The position numbers were made by a program, and so were the translations under genes. The notes beneath the pieces are model-generated. The model saw only the letters and a list, made by a program, of their open reading frames with translations, made no database searches and was not told the DNA's origin. From Dehalococcoidia bacterium (lineage in GTDB: Bacteria; Chloroflexota; Dehalococcoidia; E44-bin15; DAOWNJ01), in assembly GCA_030642645.1 (NCBI GenBank), contig DAOWNJ010000044.1, forward strand, positions 1-7,588: a stretch of 7,588 nucleotides of DNA. Direction: 5' to 3'. Shown in pieces: positions 1 to 5,413 of the stretch (its first letter is position 1; every line of letters starts with the position of its first letter).

Positions 1-40
1 GGCGGTGTCGCTTCTTAAAGCGATGTAGTTAATATCATAA

Positions 41-382
41 ACTGCCTTAGGGATAATTCTATGGAAACTGGTACCATTGTATCCTTTCGAAAATGTTGAG
101 TTTATGGTTGGTGATGCTCATGCACTGCCATTTTCAGACCAGAGCTTTGACCATGCTTTCTTGGTCGCCGTCTTGGGAGAGGTGACGGATAGAGATAAGG
201 CCCTTGATGAGCTATACCGTGTGCTCCGACCTGGAGGGATACTATCTATAACCGAGATGCTCCCCGACCCCGACTACTCCTTAAAGGGCACCACAATCGC
301 ACCTGGCAGGAGGGCCAGGTTTGAGCCCTATGAGGAGTATGGCAATTTCTTCATATATACGGTAAACTTTAAAAGAGGGTGA
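41..382 (+). pseudogene. C-terminal remnant of a class I SAM-dependent methyltransferase (UbiE/Methyltransf_11 type)
   Basis: The readable part covers about the last 100 residues of a small-molecule methyltransferase. It begins near NVEFMVGDAHALPF, which is the strand and acidic loop (GDA) that normally follows the SAM-binding core. It continues through the SFD region and the post-motif RVLRPGGILSITE, and ends in a family-like tail, EYGNFFIYTVNFKRG. The N-terminal half with the glycine-rich motif I (DxGxGxG) is missing. Upstream all three forward frames are closed (stops at 16-18, 26-28, 30-32 and 38-40), and none of them encodes a methyltransferase-like segment. The only candidate start is a TTG at 77 with no ribosome binding site. 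Without motif I the product should not bind SAM, so I read this as a 5'-truncated gene. The substrate cannot be inferred. The stop lies 14 bases before the hisF start, so any transcript through it would continue into hisF. Confidence 0.65.
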
Positions 383-396
383 TATTGGAGGAAAGG

Positions 397-1200
397 ATGT
401 TGACCAAGAGGATTATACCTTGCCTTGATGTAACCGGGGGGAGGGTGGTGAAGGGGATAAGCTTCGTACAGCTCAGGGATGCTGGAGACCCTGTTGAACT
501 CGCCGCCTTCTATGATAGGGAGGGGGCTGATGAGCTTGTTTTCCTCGATATAACAGCCTCATCCGATGCCAGGGATATAATGATAGATGTTGTTGAGGGG
601 GTCTCAAGAGAGGTCTTTATCCCTCTTACTGTAGGTGGGGGCCTCAGGAATATCAATGATATGCGCCGAATCCTAGAGGCAGGGGCAGATAAGGTGTCGA
701 TAAACACCGCTGCGGTTCTCGACCCCCAGCTTATAAGCGATGGGGCGAGGAAATTTGGCAGCCAGTGCATCGTGGTGGCAATTGACGCAAAGGCCTTAGA
801 GAAGAAGATAGACTCCCCTGAAGAGGGGCCCCTCGCCCTGGACCAGTCATCAAGGTGGGAGGTCTATACACACGGAGGGCGGACGCCGGGGGGGATCGAT
901 GCTTTGAAGTGGGCAGAAAGGGCGGTGGAGTTGGGGGCCGGAGAGATACTGCTGACCAGCATGGACACTGATGGCCACCAGGATGGATATGACCTTGAGC
1001 TCACCAGGGCCATCTCGGAGGCGGTGAATGTGCCGGTCATCGCCAGTGGTGGCGCAGGGAAGCTTGAGCACCTCTATGATGCCATCACCATCGGCAGGGC
1101 TGATGCGGTGCTCGCAGCAAGCATCTTTCACTATGGAACATACTCTATCCGCCAGGCGAAGGTCTACCTCTCAGAGAGGGGAATACCAGTAAGACTATAG
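397..1200 (+). CDS. hisF: Imidazole glycerol phosphate synthase, cyclase subunit HisF
   Basis: HisF is the (beta/alpha)8-barrel subunit that takes ammonia from HisH glutaminase and converts PRFAR to imidazole glycerol phosphate and AICAR, in the cytoplasm (histidine pathway). The N-terminus MLTKRIIPCLDV is the family hallmark. The two catalytic aspartates fall at the standard positions, Asp11 (CLDV) and Asp130 (AIDAK). The phosphate-binding loops VGGGLR (about residue 79) and ASGGAG are intact. The start is the ATG at 397, preceded by GGAGG at 387-391 with a five-base gap; a GTG at 379 in the same frame would add six residues and has no such site. The protein has 267 residues, somewhat longer than the usual 250-258. 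The extra length is a 14-16 residue insertion after Lys132 (KIDSPEEGPLALD region), before WEVYTHGGR. hisI follows 11 bases downstream, implying co-transcription. hisH is not in the window. Confidence 0.97.
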   Translation: MLTKRIIPCLDVTGGRVVKGISFVQLRDAGDPVELAAFYDREGADELVFLDITASSDARDIMIDVVEGVSREVFIPLTVGGGLRNINDMRRILEAGADKVSINTAAVLDPQLISDGARKFGSQCIVVAIDAKALEKKIDSPEEGPLALDQSSRWEVYTHGGRTPGGIDALKWAERAVELGAGEILLTSMDTDGHQDGYDLELTRAISEAVNVPVIASGGAGKLEHLYDAITIGRADAVLAASIFHYGTYSIRQAKVYLSERGIPVRL

Positions 1201-1211
1201 GGGGCTAGTTA

Positions 1212-1529
1212 ATGGTTAAGTTCGATGAGAAGGGGCTGATCCCTGCGATTATTCAGGATGCCATCAACGGAGAGGTCCTCATGCTGGGTTATATGAGTGA
1301 GGAATCCTTGAGGAGGACGCTCGCCTCAGATCAGGTCTGGTTCTACAGTCGCAGTCGGCAGGAGCTCTGGCATAAAGGAGAGACCTCAGGAAATTACCTC
1401 AATGTTCGCTCCATCATCAAGGATTGCGATGATGATACCCTTCTAATTAAGGTGGAGGCTCCCGGCCCTGTATGCCACACAGGAAACAGGAGCTGCTTCT
1501 TCCGGAAGCTAGAGGAAGTGGATACATAG
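1212..1529 (+). CDS. hisI: Phosphoribosyl-AMP cyclohydrolase HisI (monofunctional)
   Basis: HisI opens the adenine ring of phosphoribosyl-AMP in the third step of histidine synthesis; it is a cytoplasmic zinc enzyme. The 105-residue protein contains the PRA-CH signature: GEVLMLGYM (about 20-28), YSRSRQELWHKGETSGN (45-61), DCDDDT (71-76) and CHTGNRSCF (88-96). Cys72, Cys88 and Cys95 have the 16 and 7 residue spacing of the zinc ligands known in this family, and Asp71, Asp73 and Asp75 supply the aspartate cluster. The C-terminus stops right after the cyclohydrolase domain, so there is no fused HisE pyrophosphohydrolase and hisE must lie elsewhere. The ATG at 1212 follows AGGGGG (1199-1204), which overlaps the hisF stop codon, so translation is probably coupled to hisF. 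The gene ends in a hairpin shared with the convergent DUF1385 gene. Confidence 0.97.
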   Translation: MVKFDEKGLIPAIIQDAINGEVLMLGYMSEESLRRTLASDQVWFYSRSRQELWHKGETSGNYLNVRSIIKDCDDDTLLIKVEAPGPVCHTGNRSCFFRKLEEVDT

Positions 1530-1549
1530 GGGAACTGACCACCTATGTA
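1523..1549. terminator. Convergent intergenic hairpin between hisI and the DUF1385 gene
   Basis: TACATAGG (1523-1530) pairs perfectly with CCTATGTA (1542-1549) around an 11-base loop, and a further GG/CC pair is possible inside the loop. The stop codons of both convergent genes (TAG at 1527-1529 on plus, TAG at 1545-1543 on minus) lie inside the stem. No U-tract follows on either side, so it is a weak candidate as an intrinsic terminator. It could instead protect the 3' ends or be incidental. Confidence 0.4.
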
Positions 1550-2430
1550 ACGACAGCCGCCTGAGCCCGGTCATCCTCCAGAACCGCCTTGAGTGCAGAT
1601 ATACCAACTTCAATCTGACCATCATCGGGCTGTCGAGTGGTCAGAGACTGAAGCATAAGCCCGGGAATGAGAAGGGGGCGCACAATTCTGCTCTTGCTAT
1701 GAGCTGCGCCAAATCGAACGAACTCATATCCTAGAGCAGCGATGACAGGTAGAAGCGCAAGCCTGGAAAGGATGCGCAGCCACAATTCAGGACGACCAAG
1801 AAAGGCGAACAGGACGATGGCAATAACTAATATGATAAGAATAAAGCCGGTCCCGCAGCGGGTGTGGGCGGTGCTGTATCCCCTGACAGCCTCAACCTCC
1901 ATCGGAGCGCCATCCTCATAGGCGTTGATCGTCTTATGTTCTGCCCCGTGATAGGCAAAGACCCTCTTTATGTCGGGCATCAAGCCTATCCCCCAGAGAT
2001 AGAGGATAAATATGACCAAGCGAAAGACGCCATCCACAAGGTTGCTTACAACTGAAGAGGCGATGTATGGATCGAGCCAATGGGTAAGCAGAAGAGGGAT
2101 TACAATAAACAGGCCGATGGCGAGGACGAAGGCAAAGGTGACTACCCCCAGGGCCAGAGCAGTGGAGATCTTCACCTCCTCCTTTTCAAGGGACACATTT
2201 GCCGAGTAGAGCAGGTATTTTATCCCCAGGACAAGCGTCTCTATAAGCACGATTACCCCGCGGATTACGGGGGTCTTTCTCATCCTGCCGGTGTATAGGC
2301 TATCCAGCGGTTTGGTGGTGGTCGAAAGCTCTCCATTGGGGCGTCTCACCGCAATGGCAATGCTCCTCTCTCCCCGCATCATCACCCCCTCGATAAGGGC
2401 CTGCCCACCGTAATAGAATTCCCTGAACAA
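1543..2430 (-). CDS. DUF1385 family integral membrane protein (YqhQ-like)
   Basis: This belongs to the DUF1385 (YqhQ-like) family of predicted metal-dependent membrane proteins, whose biochemical role I do not know. Visible family marks (residue numbers from the chosen start) are YGGQALIEGVMMRG near the N-terminus (7-20), YHGAEHKTINAYE (160-172), HTRCGTGF (189-196) and a C-terminal LTTRQPDDGQIEVGISALKA. About four or five hydrophobic segments are seen, near 56-75, 90-117, 130-151, 195-212 and 221-238; the histidine-rich motif sits in the loop between the third and fourth. The longest frame opens at TTG 2445, but that codon lies inside the rpmE terminator stem and has no ribosome binding site. 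I therefore prefer TTG 2430 (295 residues), preceded by GAGG five bases upstream. It follows rpmE on the same strand, an arrangement common in clostridia and related groups, where prmC-prfA often come next; here the next genes converge instead. Confidence 0.88.
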   Translation of the reverse strand: MFREFYYGGQALIEGVMMRGERSIAIAVRRPNGELSTTTKPLDSLYTGRMRKTPVIRGVIVLIETLVLGIKYLLYSANVSLEKEEVKISTALALGVVTFAFVLAIGLFIVIPLLLTHWLDPYIASSVVSNLVDGVFRLVIFILYLWGIGLMPDIKRVFAYHGAEHKTINAYEDGAPMEVEAVRGYSTAHTRCGTGFILIILVIAIVLFAFLGRPELWLRILSRLALLPVIAALGYEFVRFGAAHSKSRIVRPLLIPGLMLQSLTTRQPDDGQIEVGISALKAVLEDDRAQAAVVT

Positions 2431-2444
2431 AGTCCCCTCAAACA

Positions 2445-2474
2445 AGAAGGAGCGAAATTCCCCCCGCTCCTTCT
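2445..2474 (-). terminator. Intrinsic terminator after rpmE
   Basis: A perfect 10-bp inverted repeat, AGAAGGAGCG (2445-2454) and CGCTCCTTCT (2465-2474), encloses a 10-base loop. Read on the minus strand, the hairpin starts 18 bases after the rpmE stop codon and is followed by TGTTTG, a short U-rich run. No such run exists on the plus side, so it should end transcription of the ribosomal protein genes. The tail is weak, so read-through into the DUF1385 gene is likely, perhaps attenuated. Confidence 0.6.
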
Positions 2475-2492
2475 CCTAGAATCTCTAAAGAC

Positions 2493-2699
2493 CTAGTCCT
2501 TGATCCCGTATCGCTTCTTGAAGCGCTCCACCCTCCCCGCAGTGTCCACGATTCGCTGCTCACCGGTGAAGAATGGGTGACACTTGCTACAGAGCTCAAC
2601 CTTCAATGTTGGCTTTGTTGAGCCTGTTGTGAAGGTATTTCCACAGGAGCAGATTACCTTGGCATCTTTATAATACTTGGGATGGATGTTTTCCTTCAT
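2493..2699 (-). CDS. rpmE: 50S ribosomal protein L31 (type A, zinc-binding)
   Basis: L31 bridges the two ribosomal subunits at the central protuberance. The 68-residue protein starts MKENIHPKYY and keeps the HPFFTG motif and the C-terminal RVERFKKRYG. Cys17, Cys19, Cys37 and Cys40 form the CxC...CxxC zinc site of the C+ class, so a zinc-responsive C- paralogue might exist elsewhere. Its ATG (2699-2697) overlaps the rpmA stop codon in an ATGA junction, and no strong ribosome binding site precedes it, so it is most likely translated by coupling to rpmA. A hairpin terminator follows. Confidence 0.97.
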   Translation of the reverse strand: MKENIHPKYYKDAKVICSCGNTFTTGSTKPTLKVELCSKCHPFFTGEQRIVDTAGRVERFKKRYGIKD

Positions 2700-2959
2700 C
2701 TCGCATCAGCGGCGTAGACGCTTGCCTTCCTCCTGTCCTTAGATACCGGCTCGAATTTGATACAGCCATCTATCAGGGCGAAGAGGGTATGGTCTCTCCC
2801 CACTCCAACATTATTTCCCGGCTTGATCCGGGTCCCCCTCTGGCGAACGATAATCGTCCCCGCCTGAACAGCCTGGCCATCATATCTCTTTACACCAAGC
2901 CTCTTCGACTGGCTATCTCGCCCAAGCCTTGTGCTTCCACCGCCCTTCTTATGCGCCAA
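2696..2959 (-). CDS. rpmA: 50S ribosomal protein L27
   Basis: L27 places its N-terminal tail at the peptidyl transferase centre. The 87-residue sequence begins AHKKGGGSTRLGRDS immediately after the initiator, then SKRLGVKRYDGQ and GTIIVRQRGT, all diagnostic. There is no N-terminal extension of the kind removed by the Prp protease in Firmicutes, and consistently no prp (ysxB) gene lies between rplU and rpmA (24-base gap). The start codon is TTG (2959-2957), backed by GAGGTGG seven bases upstream. It overlaps rpmE by four bases and shares its transcript with rplU. Confidence 0.97.
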   Translation of the reverse strand: MAHKKGGGSTRLGRDSQSKRLGVKRYDGQAVQAGTIIVRQRGTRIKPGNNVGVGRDHTLFALIDGCIKFEPVSKDRRKASVYAADAR

Positions 2960-2983
2960 TCTAAAACCACCTCTTATCTAATA

Positions 2984-3295
2984 TTAGCAGGAAATCTCCC
3001 TTATAGCAAGCCTGGTATATATTTGACGGTGCCCCCTCTTCCTCCGGTAGCGGGCCTTTGGCTTATACTTGAAGACGATCACCTTCTTCCCCTTCCTCTC
3101 GCCGAGGGATGTGGCGATCACCTTCGCCCCACGAACAATAGGCCTACCCACCTTCACCTTGCCATCATCGGCGACAAGGAGCACCCGGTCAAGCTCCACA
3201 GCCCCCCCCTCCTCAACATGTAGGCGCTCAACATCTATCGTCTGCCCCGGGGAGACCTTATACTGCTTTCCACCAGTCTCGACTATTGCGTAAAT
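2984..3295 (-). CDS. rplU: 50S ribosomal protein L21, apparent ATT start codon
   Basis: L21 binds 23S rRNA in the large subunit. The frame encodes a full-length 103-residue L21: a YAIVETGGKQYKV N-terminus, VERL, then DRVLLVADDGKVKVGRP and the basic RRKRGHRQ tail. The only canonical in-frame start (GTG at 3199) would delete the first 32 conserved residues. At the position where the family has its initiator Met, directly before YAIVE, the codon is ATT (3295-3293). It is preceded by AAGGAGG (3309-3303) with an ideal seven-base gap. A TAA two codons upstream (3301-3299), which is also the stop of lipoprotein A, rules out a longer product. I therefore annotate ATT as start; a sequencing error turning ATG into ATT is the main alternative. 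A run of eight G (complement of 3202-3209) lies within the gene. rpmA follows after 24 bases. Confidence 0.93.
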   Translation of the reverse strand: MYAIVETGGKQYKVSPGQTIDVERLHVEEGGAVELDRVLLVADDGKVKVGRPIVRGAKVIATSLGERKGKKVIVFKYKPKARYRRKRGHRQIYTRLAIREISC

Positions 3296-3298
3296 CTG

Positions 3299-4264
3299 TT
3301 ATCCTCCTTGCCCGATTGGTTCCATCATCTCTTCGATCTCGCCAACGGTTATCTGGAATGTTATTGTAAGCCAGTTGCTGCTTCTTGAAACATCTATGTT
3401 ATCAATCAAATCAACGATCTCAGGCGGCATATCCGGCATACCACCATAGCCGATGAAGGTAACCACAAGGTTGATCAGCTCCTGGGCCTCCTGTGCAGAC
3501 TCTTCACTGGAGAAATAAAGTCTTAACTCGGAGGTGATAGTGGAGGCGTCTCCTTCCCCACTCTTATCAAAGCCGAATCCCACCATCTCGATGTCCTGGA
3601 ACGGGCTAAGAGACATCTCGCCCATCTCGTCGGGGATCTCGCTCAGCCATTCCTCAGAGACCTCCACCACCGCCTTCATCCATACATCGCCAAGGGCACT
3701 GTAGCACTCAAGCATCTGGCCGCTGAGCTTTGCAGCCCCATTCTTGACATCGATGACAGCCCTCACCGCATCCATAGAGCCAGCGACAACCATGGTTGAG
3801 GAAAGGAAGCAAACTCCCCATTCCCCGGTCTCATCGGTATATACGGTCTGGCCACCATATGTGGTCGTGCCTGCCTCGCCGGCTACCTCCTCCTCAAGTG
3901 CCGAGACAACATCCACGGGGCCAATGACAATGAACCCAATATACCCTCCAAGATATCCCTCAGATTCCATATCGCCGAATAATAATAGCTCGGTGAACCC
4001 CTCAAGGGCAATTCCGGTCTCGGCTGTGAACTCGGCAAGCGCCTCGCCAAGGGTCTCGGGCATATCCTCCGTCCGGTTCTCTTGGTAAAGCGTCTCCAGG
4101 TCTGTGTCGGAGAGGACCTTTGTTATATTCAGATTGGCAACGAAATCGACGCCGGCTGGCACAAGGTCTATCGCCCTCAGCGCTGGCTGAGGGCCGCAAC
4201 CGGTAGCAATGGTGGCTGCCACCAGAACAAAGGCCAAAATCAATGGAGCGAACCTCTTCAACAT
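3299..4264 (-). CDS. Predicted lipoprotein A (unknown family), paralogue of the adjacent upstream gene
   Basis: I do not recognise a function. The 321-residue product begins MLKRFAPLILAFVLVAATI and has an acceptable lipobox ATGC, giving a lipid-modified Cys23 after signal peptidase II cleavage. It should therefore be anchored outside the cytoplasmic membrane. The mature part is acidic and strand-rich, without further membrane segments. It is similar over its whole length to lipoprotein B: shared AIDLVP, DTDLE.LYQE, PETL..AL, FTE, MDAV..VIDV, SPF/TPF, and an ITxxEIEEL/M C-terminus. The two-lobe layout faintly recalls DUF3352-like proteins, which I hold with low confidence. The start is ATG 4264, preceded by AGGAG; an upstream codon at 4303 would add 13 residues before the signal peptide and is unlikely. 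A promoter lies about 35-65 bases upstream. The stop is three bases before rplU, so it is co-transcribed with the ribosomal protein genes. Confidence 0.85.
   Translation of the reverse strand: MLKRFAPLILAFVLVAATIATGCGPQPALRAIDLVPAGVDFVANLNITKVLSDTDLETLYQENRTEDMPETLGEALAEFTAETGIALEGFTELLLFGDMESEGYLGGYIGFIVIGPVDVVSALEEEVAGEAGTTTYGGQTVYTDETGEWGVCFLSSTMVVAGSMDAVRAVIDVKNGAAKLSGQMLECYSALGDVWMKAVVEVSEEWLSEIPDEMGEMSLSPFQDIEMVGFGFDKSGEGDASTITSELRLYFSSEESAQEAQELINLVVTFIGYGGMPDMPPEIVDLIDNIDVSRSSNWLTITFQITVGEIEEMMEPIGQGG
3302..3309 (-). promoter_or_regulatory. Ribosome binding site that defines the rplU ATT start
   Basis: AAGGAGGA on the minus strand matches the anti-Shine-Dalgarno sequence and lies seven bases before ATT 3295. 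It sits within the last codons (Gln-Gly-Gly) of lipoprotein A, so ribosomes finishing that gene stop on top of it, which favours re-initiation at rplU. Confidence 0.75.
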
Positions 4265-4299
4265 CACATACTCCTTATCTACTACTACGCAGCTAAAAT

Positions 4300-4329
4300 A
4301 CAATATCAGCCCGAGTAGATGCTTGTCAA
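4300..4329 (-). promoter_or_regulatory. Sigma-70-like promoter of lipoprotein A and rplU-rpmA-rpmE
   Basis: On the minus strand a perfect TTGACA (4329-4324) is followed after 18 bases by TATTGT (4305-4300), four of six matches to TATAAT. Transcription would start near 4293, giving a leader of about 30 bases with AGGAG before ATG 4264. The spacer ends in GCTGA, as in the promoter of lipoprotein B. No terminator is visible between the two lipoprotein genes, so this may be an internal promoter within a longer operon. Confidence 0.6.
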
Positions 4330-4364
4330 CCTCTATTCAGTTAACATTTGCTCAGCGGAGAAAG

Positions 4365-5306
4365 CTAGGTTATGCTATTGGGAACCGCCTCCATCGAGCC
4401 TATCAGCTCCTCGATCTCGGTTATAGTTATATCGAGGGTTATCCTTACCCAGCGGCCATCCTGCCCCACCACTGCCTCATGGAGCATCTCTGCAACCCCT
4501 TCAGGGAAGTCCATAAAGCCTGAGATAGCTATCACAGCCACAATCACATCATAGGCATCTCCCGCATACACACTGTTGGAGAAATAAAGGTCCAGTTCGG
4601 TGGTGATTGTTTGCCCTGCCTTGTTGAAGCTGTATCCAACCACCTCGGTCTCGGAAAACGGTGTCACTGGGATCCCCATTACCTGTTCAGGGAGCCAAAC
4701 CAGCCACACCTCTGGCACCTCCATCGCTACCCTGACCCATGCCTCTGGGAGCCCGTCATATGTCTCACGGAGTATGCCGCTGAGGCGAAGGTTTCGGTTC
4801 CCGCTGACATCGATGACATCCTCAACTGCATCCATAGTGCCGCAGACCATCATGCTGCCGCTCAAGAAGTGCATTGCAATCTTCTCATCGGTATATATTT
4901 CATAACCTTCATATTCGAGCTCTGTCATCTCTTCAGTGGCCGTCTGTTTCACGCTCGAGATCGTTCCCCCGGGCCCGCTCAGGATGATGCCAAAATACCC
5001 CTGCCTCCCCCCTGAGGTGTCGGTGAATATCAATACCTCAGTGAACTCACTGAGGTTGACGCCATATTCCTCCCCAATCTGGTTCAAGGCATCTTCAAGC
5101 GTTTCTGGAGCCTCTGGCCCCTTTGACTCCTGATAAAGCCCTTCGAGATCCGTATCAGACACGATCTTGTTTATTTTTATACTGGCCACAAAATTGGCAT
5201 CCTGGGGGACTAAGTCTATTGCCTGTACACCAGGTCCACACCCCACCATTATCGAGGTTGTGATCAAGGCGATAACAAGGATTAATATAGCCGCTTTCTT
5301 AGCCAT
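4365..5306 (-). CDS. Predicted lipoprotein B (unknown family), paralogue of lipoprotein A
   Basis: The function is unknown. The 313-residue product has a Lys-rich start (MAKK), a hydrophobic stretch to about residue 21 and a lipobox MVGC with Cys23, so it is a predicted lipoprotein facing outside the membrane. Like lipoprotein A it carries AIDLVP near residue 30, then SDTDLEGLYQES, PETLEDAL, a GGRQGYFGIILSGPGG segment, YEGYEIYTDE, CGTMDAVEDVIDV, VTPF and a closing ITITEIEELI. Similarity to its neighbour runs through the whole chain with small gaps, so the two arose by tandem gene duplication followed by marked divergence. The start ATG 5306 has an excellent AAAGGAGG (5321-5314) seven bases upstream and a clear promoter. 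It diverges from the radical SAM gene across about 107 bases. Its 3' end is followed by a 100-base gap that holds the promoter of lipoprotein A and no recognisable terminator. Confidence 0.85.
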   Translation of the reverse strand: MAKKAAILILVIALITTSIMVGCGPGVQAIDLVPQDANFVASIKINKIVSDTDLEGLYQESKGPEAPETLEDALNQIGEEYGVNLSEFTEVLIFTDTSGGRQGYFGIILSGPGGTISSVKQTATEEMTELEYEGYEIYTDEKIAMHFLSGSMMVCGTMDAVEDVIDVSGNRNLRLSGILRETYDGLPEAWVRVAMEVPEVWLVWLPEQVMGIPVTPFSETEVVGYSFNKAGQTITTELDLYFSNSVYAGDAYDVIVAVIAISGFMDFPEGVAEMLHEAVVGQDGRWVRITLDITITEIEELIGSMEAVPNSIT

Positions 5307-5320
5307 TTGGTCGCCTCCTT

Positions 5321-5346
5321 TATTCAGTTCTGCTATTCAGTTCTGC
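5321..5346. repeat. 13-bp perfect tandem duplication in the leader of lipoprotein B
   Basis: TATTCAGTTCTGC occurs twice back to back (5321-5333 and 5334-5346). On the minus strand it lies between the predicted transcription start and the ribosome binding site of lipoprotein B, whose first bases it touches. Its nine-base core TATTCAGTT occurs again at 4334-4342, just upstream of the -35 box of lipoprotein A. Confidence 0.85.
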
Positions 5347-5350
5347 GTTA

Positions 5351-5379
5351 ATCCTATCAGCTACAAAGCTGGGTGTCAA
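5351..5379 (-). promoter_or_regulatory. Sigma-70-like promoter of lipoprotein B
   Basis: On the minus strand a perfect TTGACA (5379-5374) and TAGGAT (5356-5351, four of six) are separated by exactly 17 bases. Transcription would start near 5344, about 38 bases before the ATG. A short inverted repeat, CAGCT (5358-5362) and AGCTG (5367-5371), sits between the two boxes and could be an operator, though it is only 5 bp. The -35 box abuts ATG 5381 of the divergent frame. Confidence 0.65.
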
Positions 5380-5413
5380 TATGAATTTGCACCCGATGGA
5401 CGGCAGGGCTATA

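Noticed and set aside
379..396. GTG 379 as the hisF start, overlapping the methyltransferase stop
   Set aside because: The GGAGG at 387-391 lies downstream of it and points to ATG 397, which gives the canonical MLTKRIIPCLDV N-terminus.
2984..3199. A 71-residue L21 starting at GTG 3199
   Set aside because: It would lack 32 highly conserved N-terminal residues that are encoded in frame just upstream; the GTG is the internal Val of VELDRV.
2789..3223. 144-residue plus-strand open frame across rpmA and rplU
   Set aside because: It is antisense to clearly recognisable ribosomal protein genes and has no recognisable protein features.
3744..4088. Plus-strand Ser/Thr/Pro-rich open frame opposite lipoprotein A
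   Set aside because: Its composition is what the complement of an acidic, Glu/Gly-rich coding sequence produces; there is no independent support.
4265..4303. Extended N-terminus of lipoprotein A starting at 4303
   Set aside because: It would put 13 residues in front of a normal signal peptide, lies inside the predicted promoter, and lacks a ribosome binding site.
5310..5413. A plus-strand promoter for the radical SAM gene
   Set aside because: I could not find a convincing -35/-10 pair on the plus strand; the gene must have one here or further upstream, but I cannot place it.
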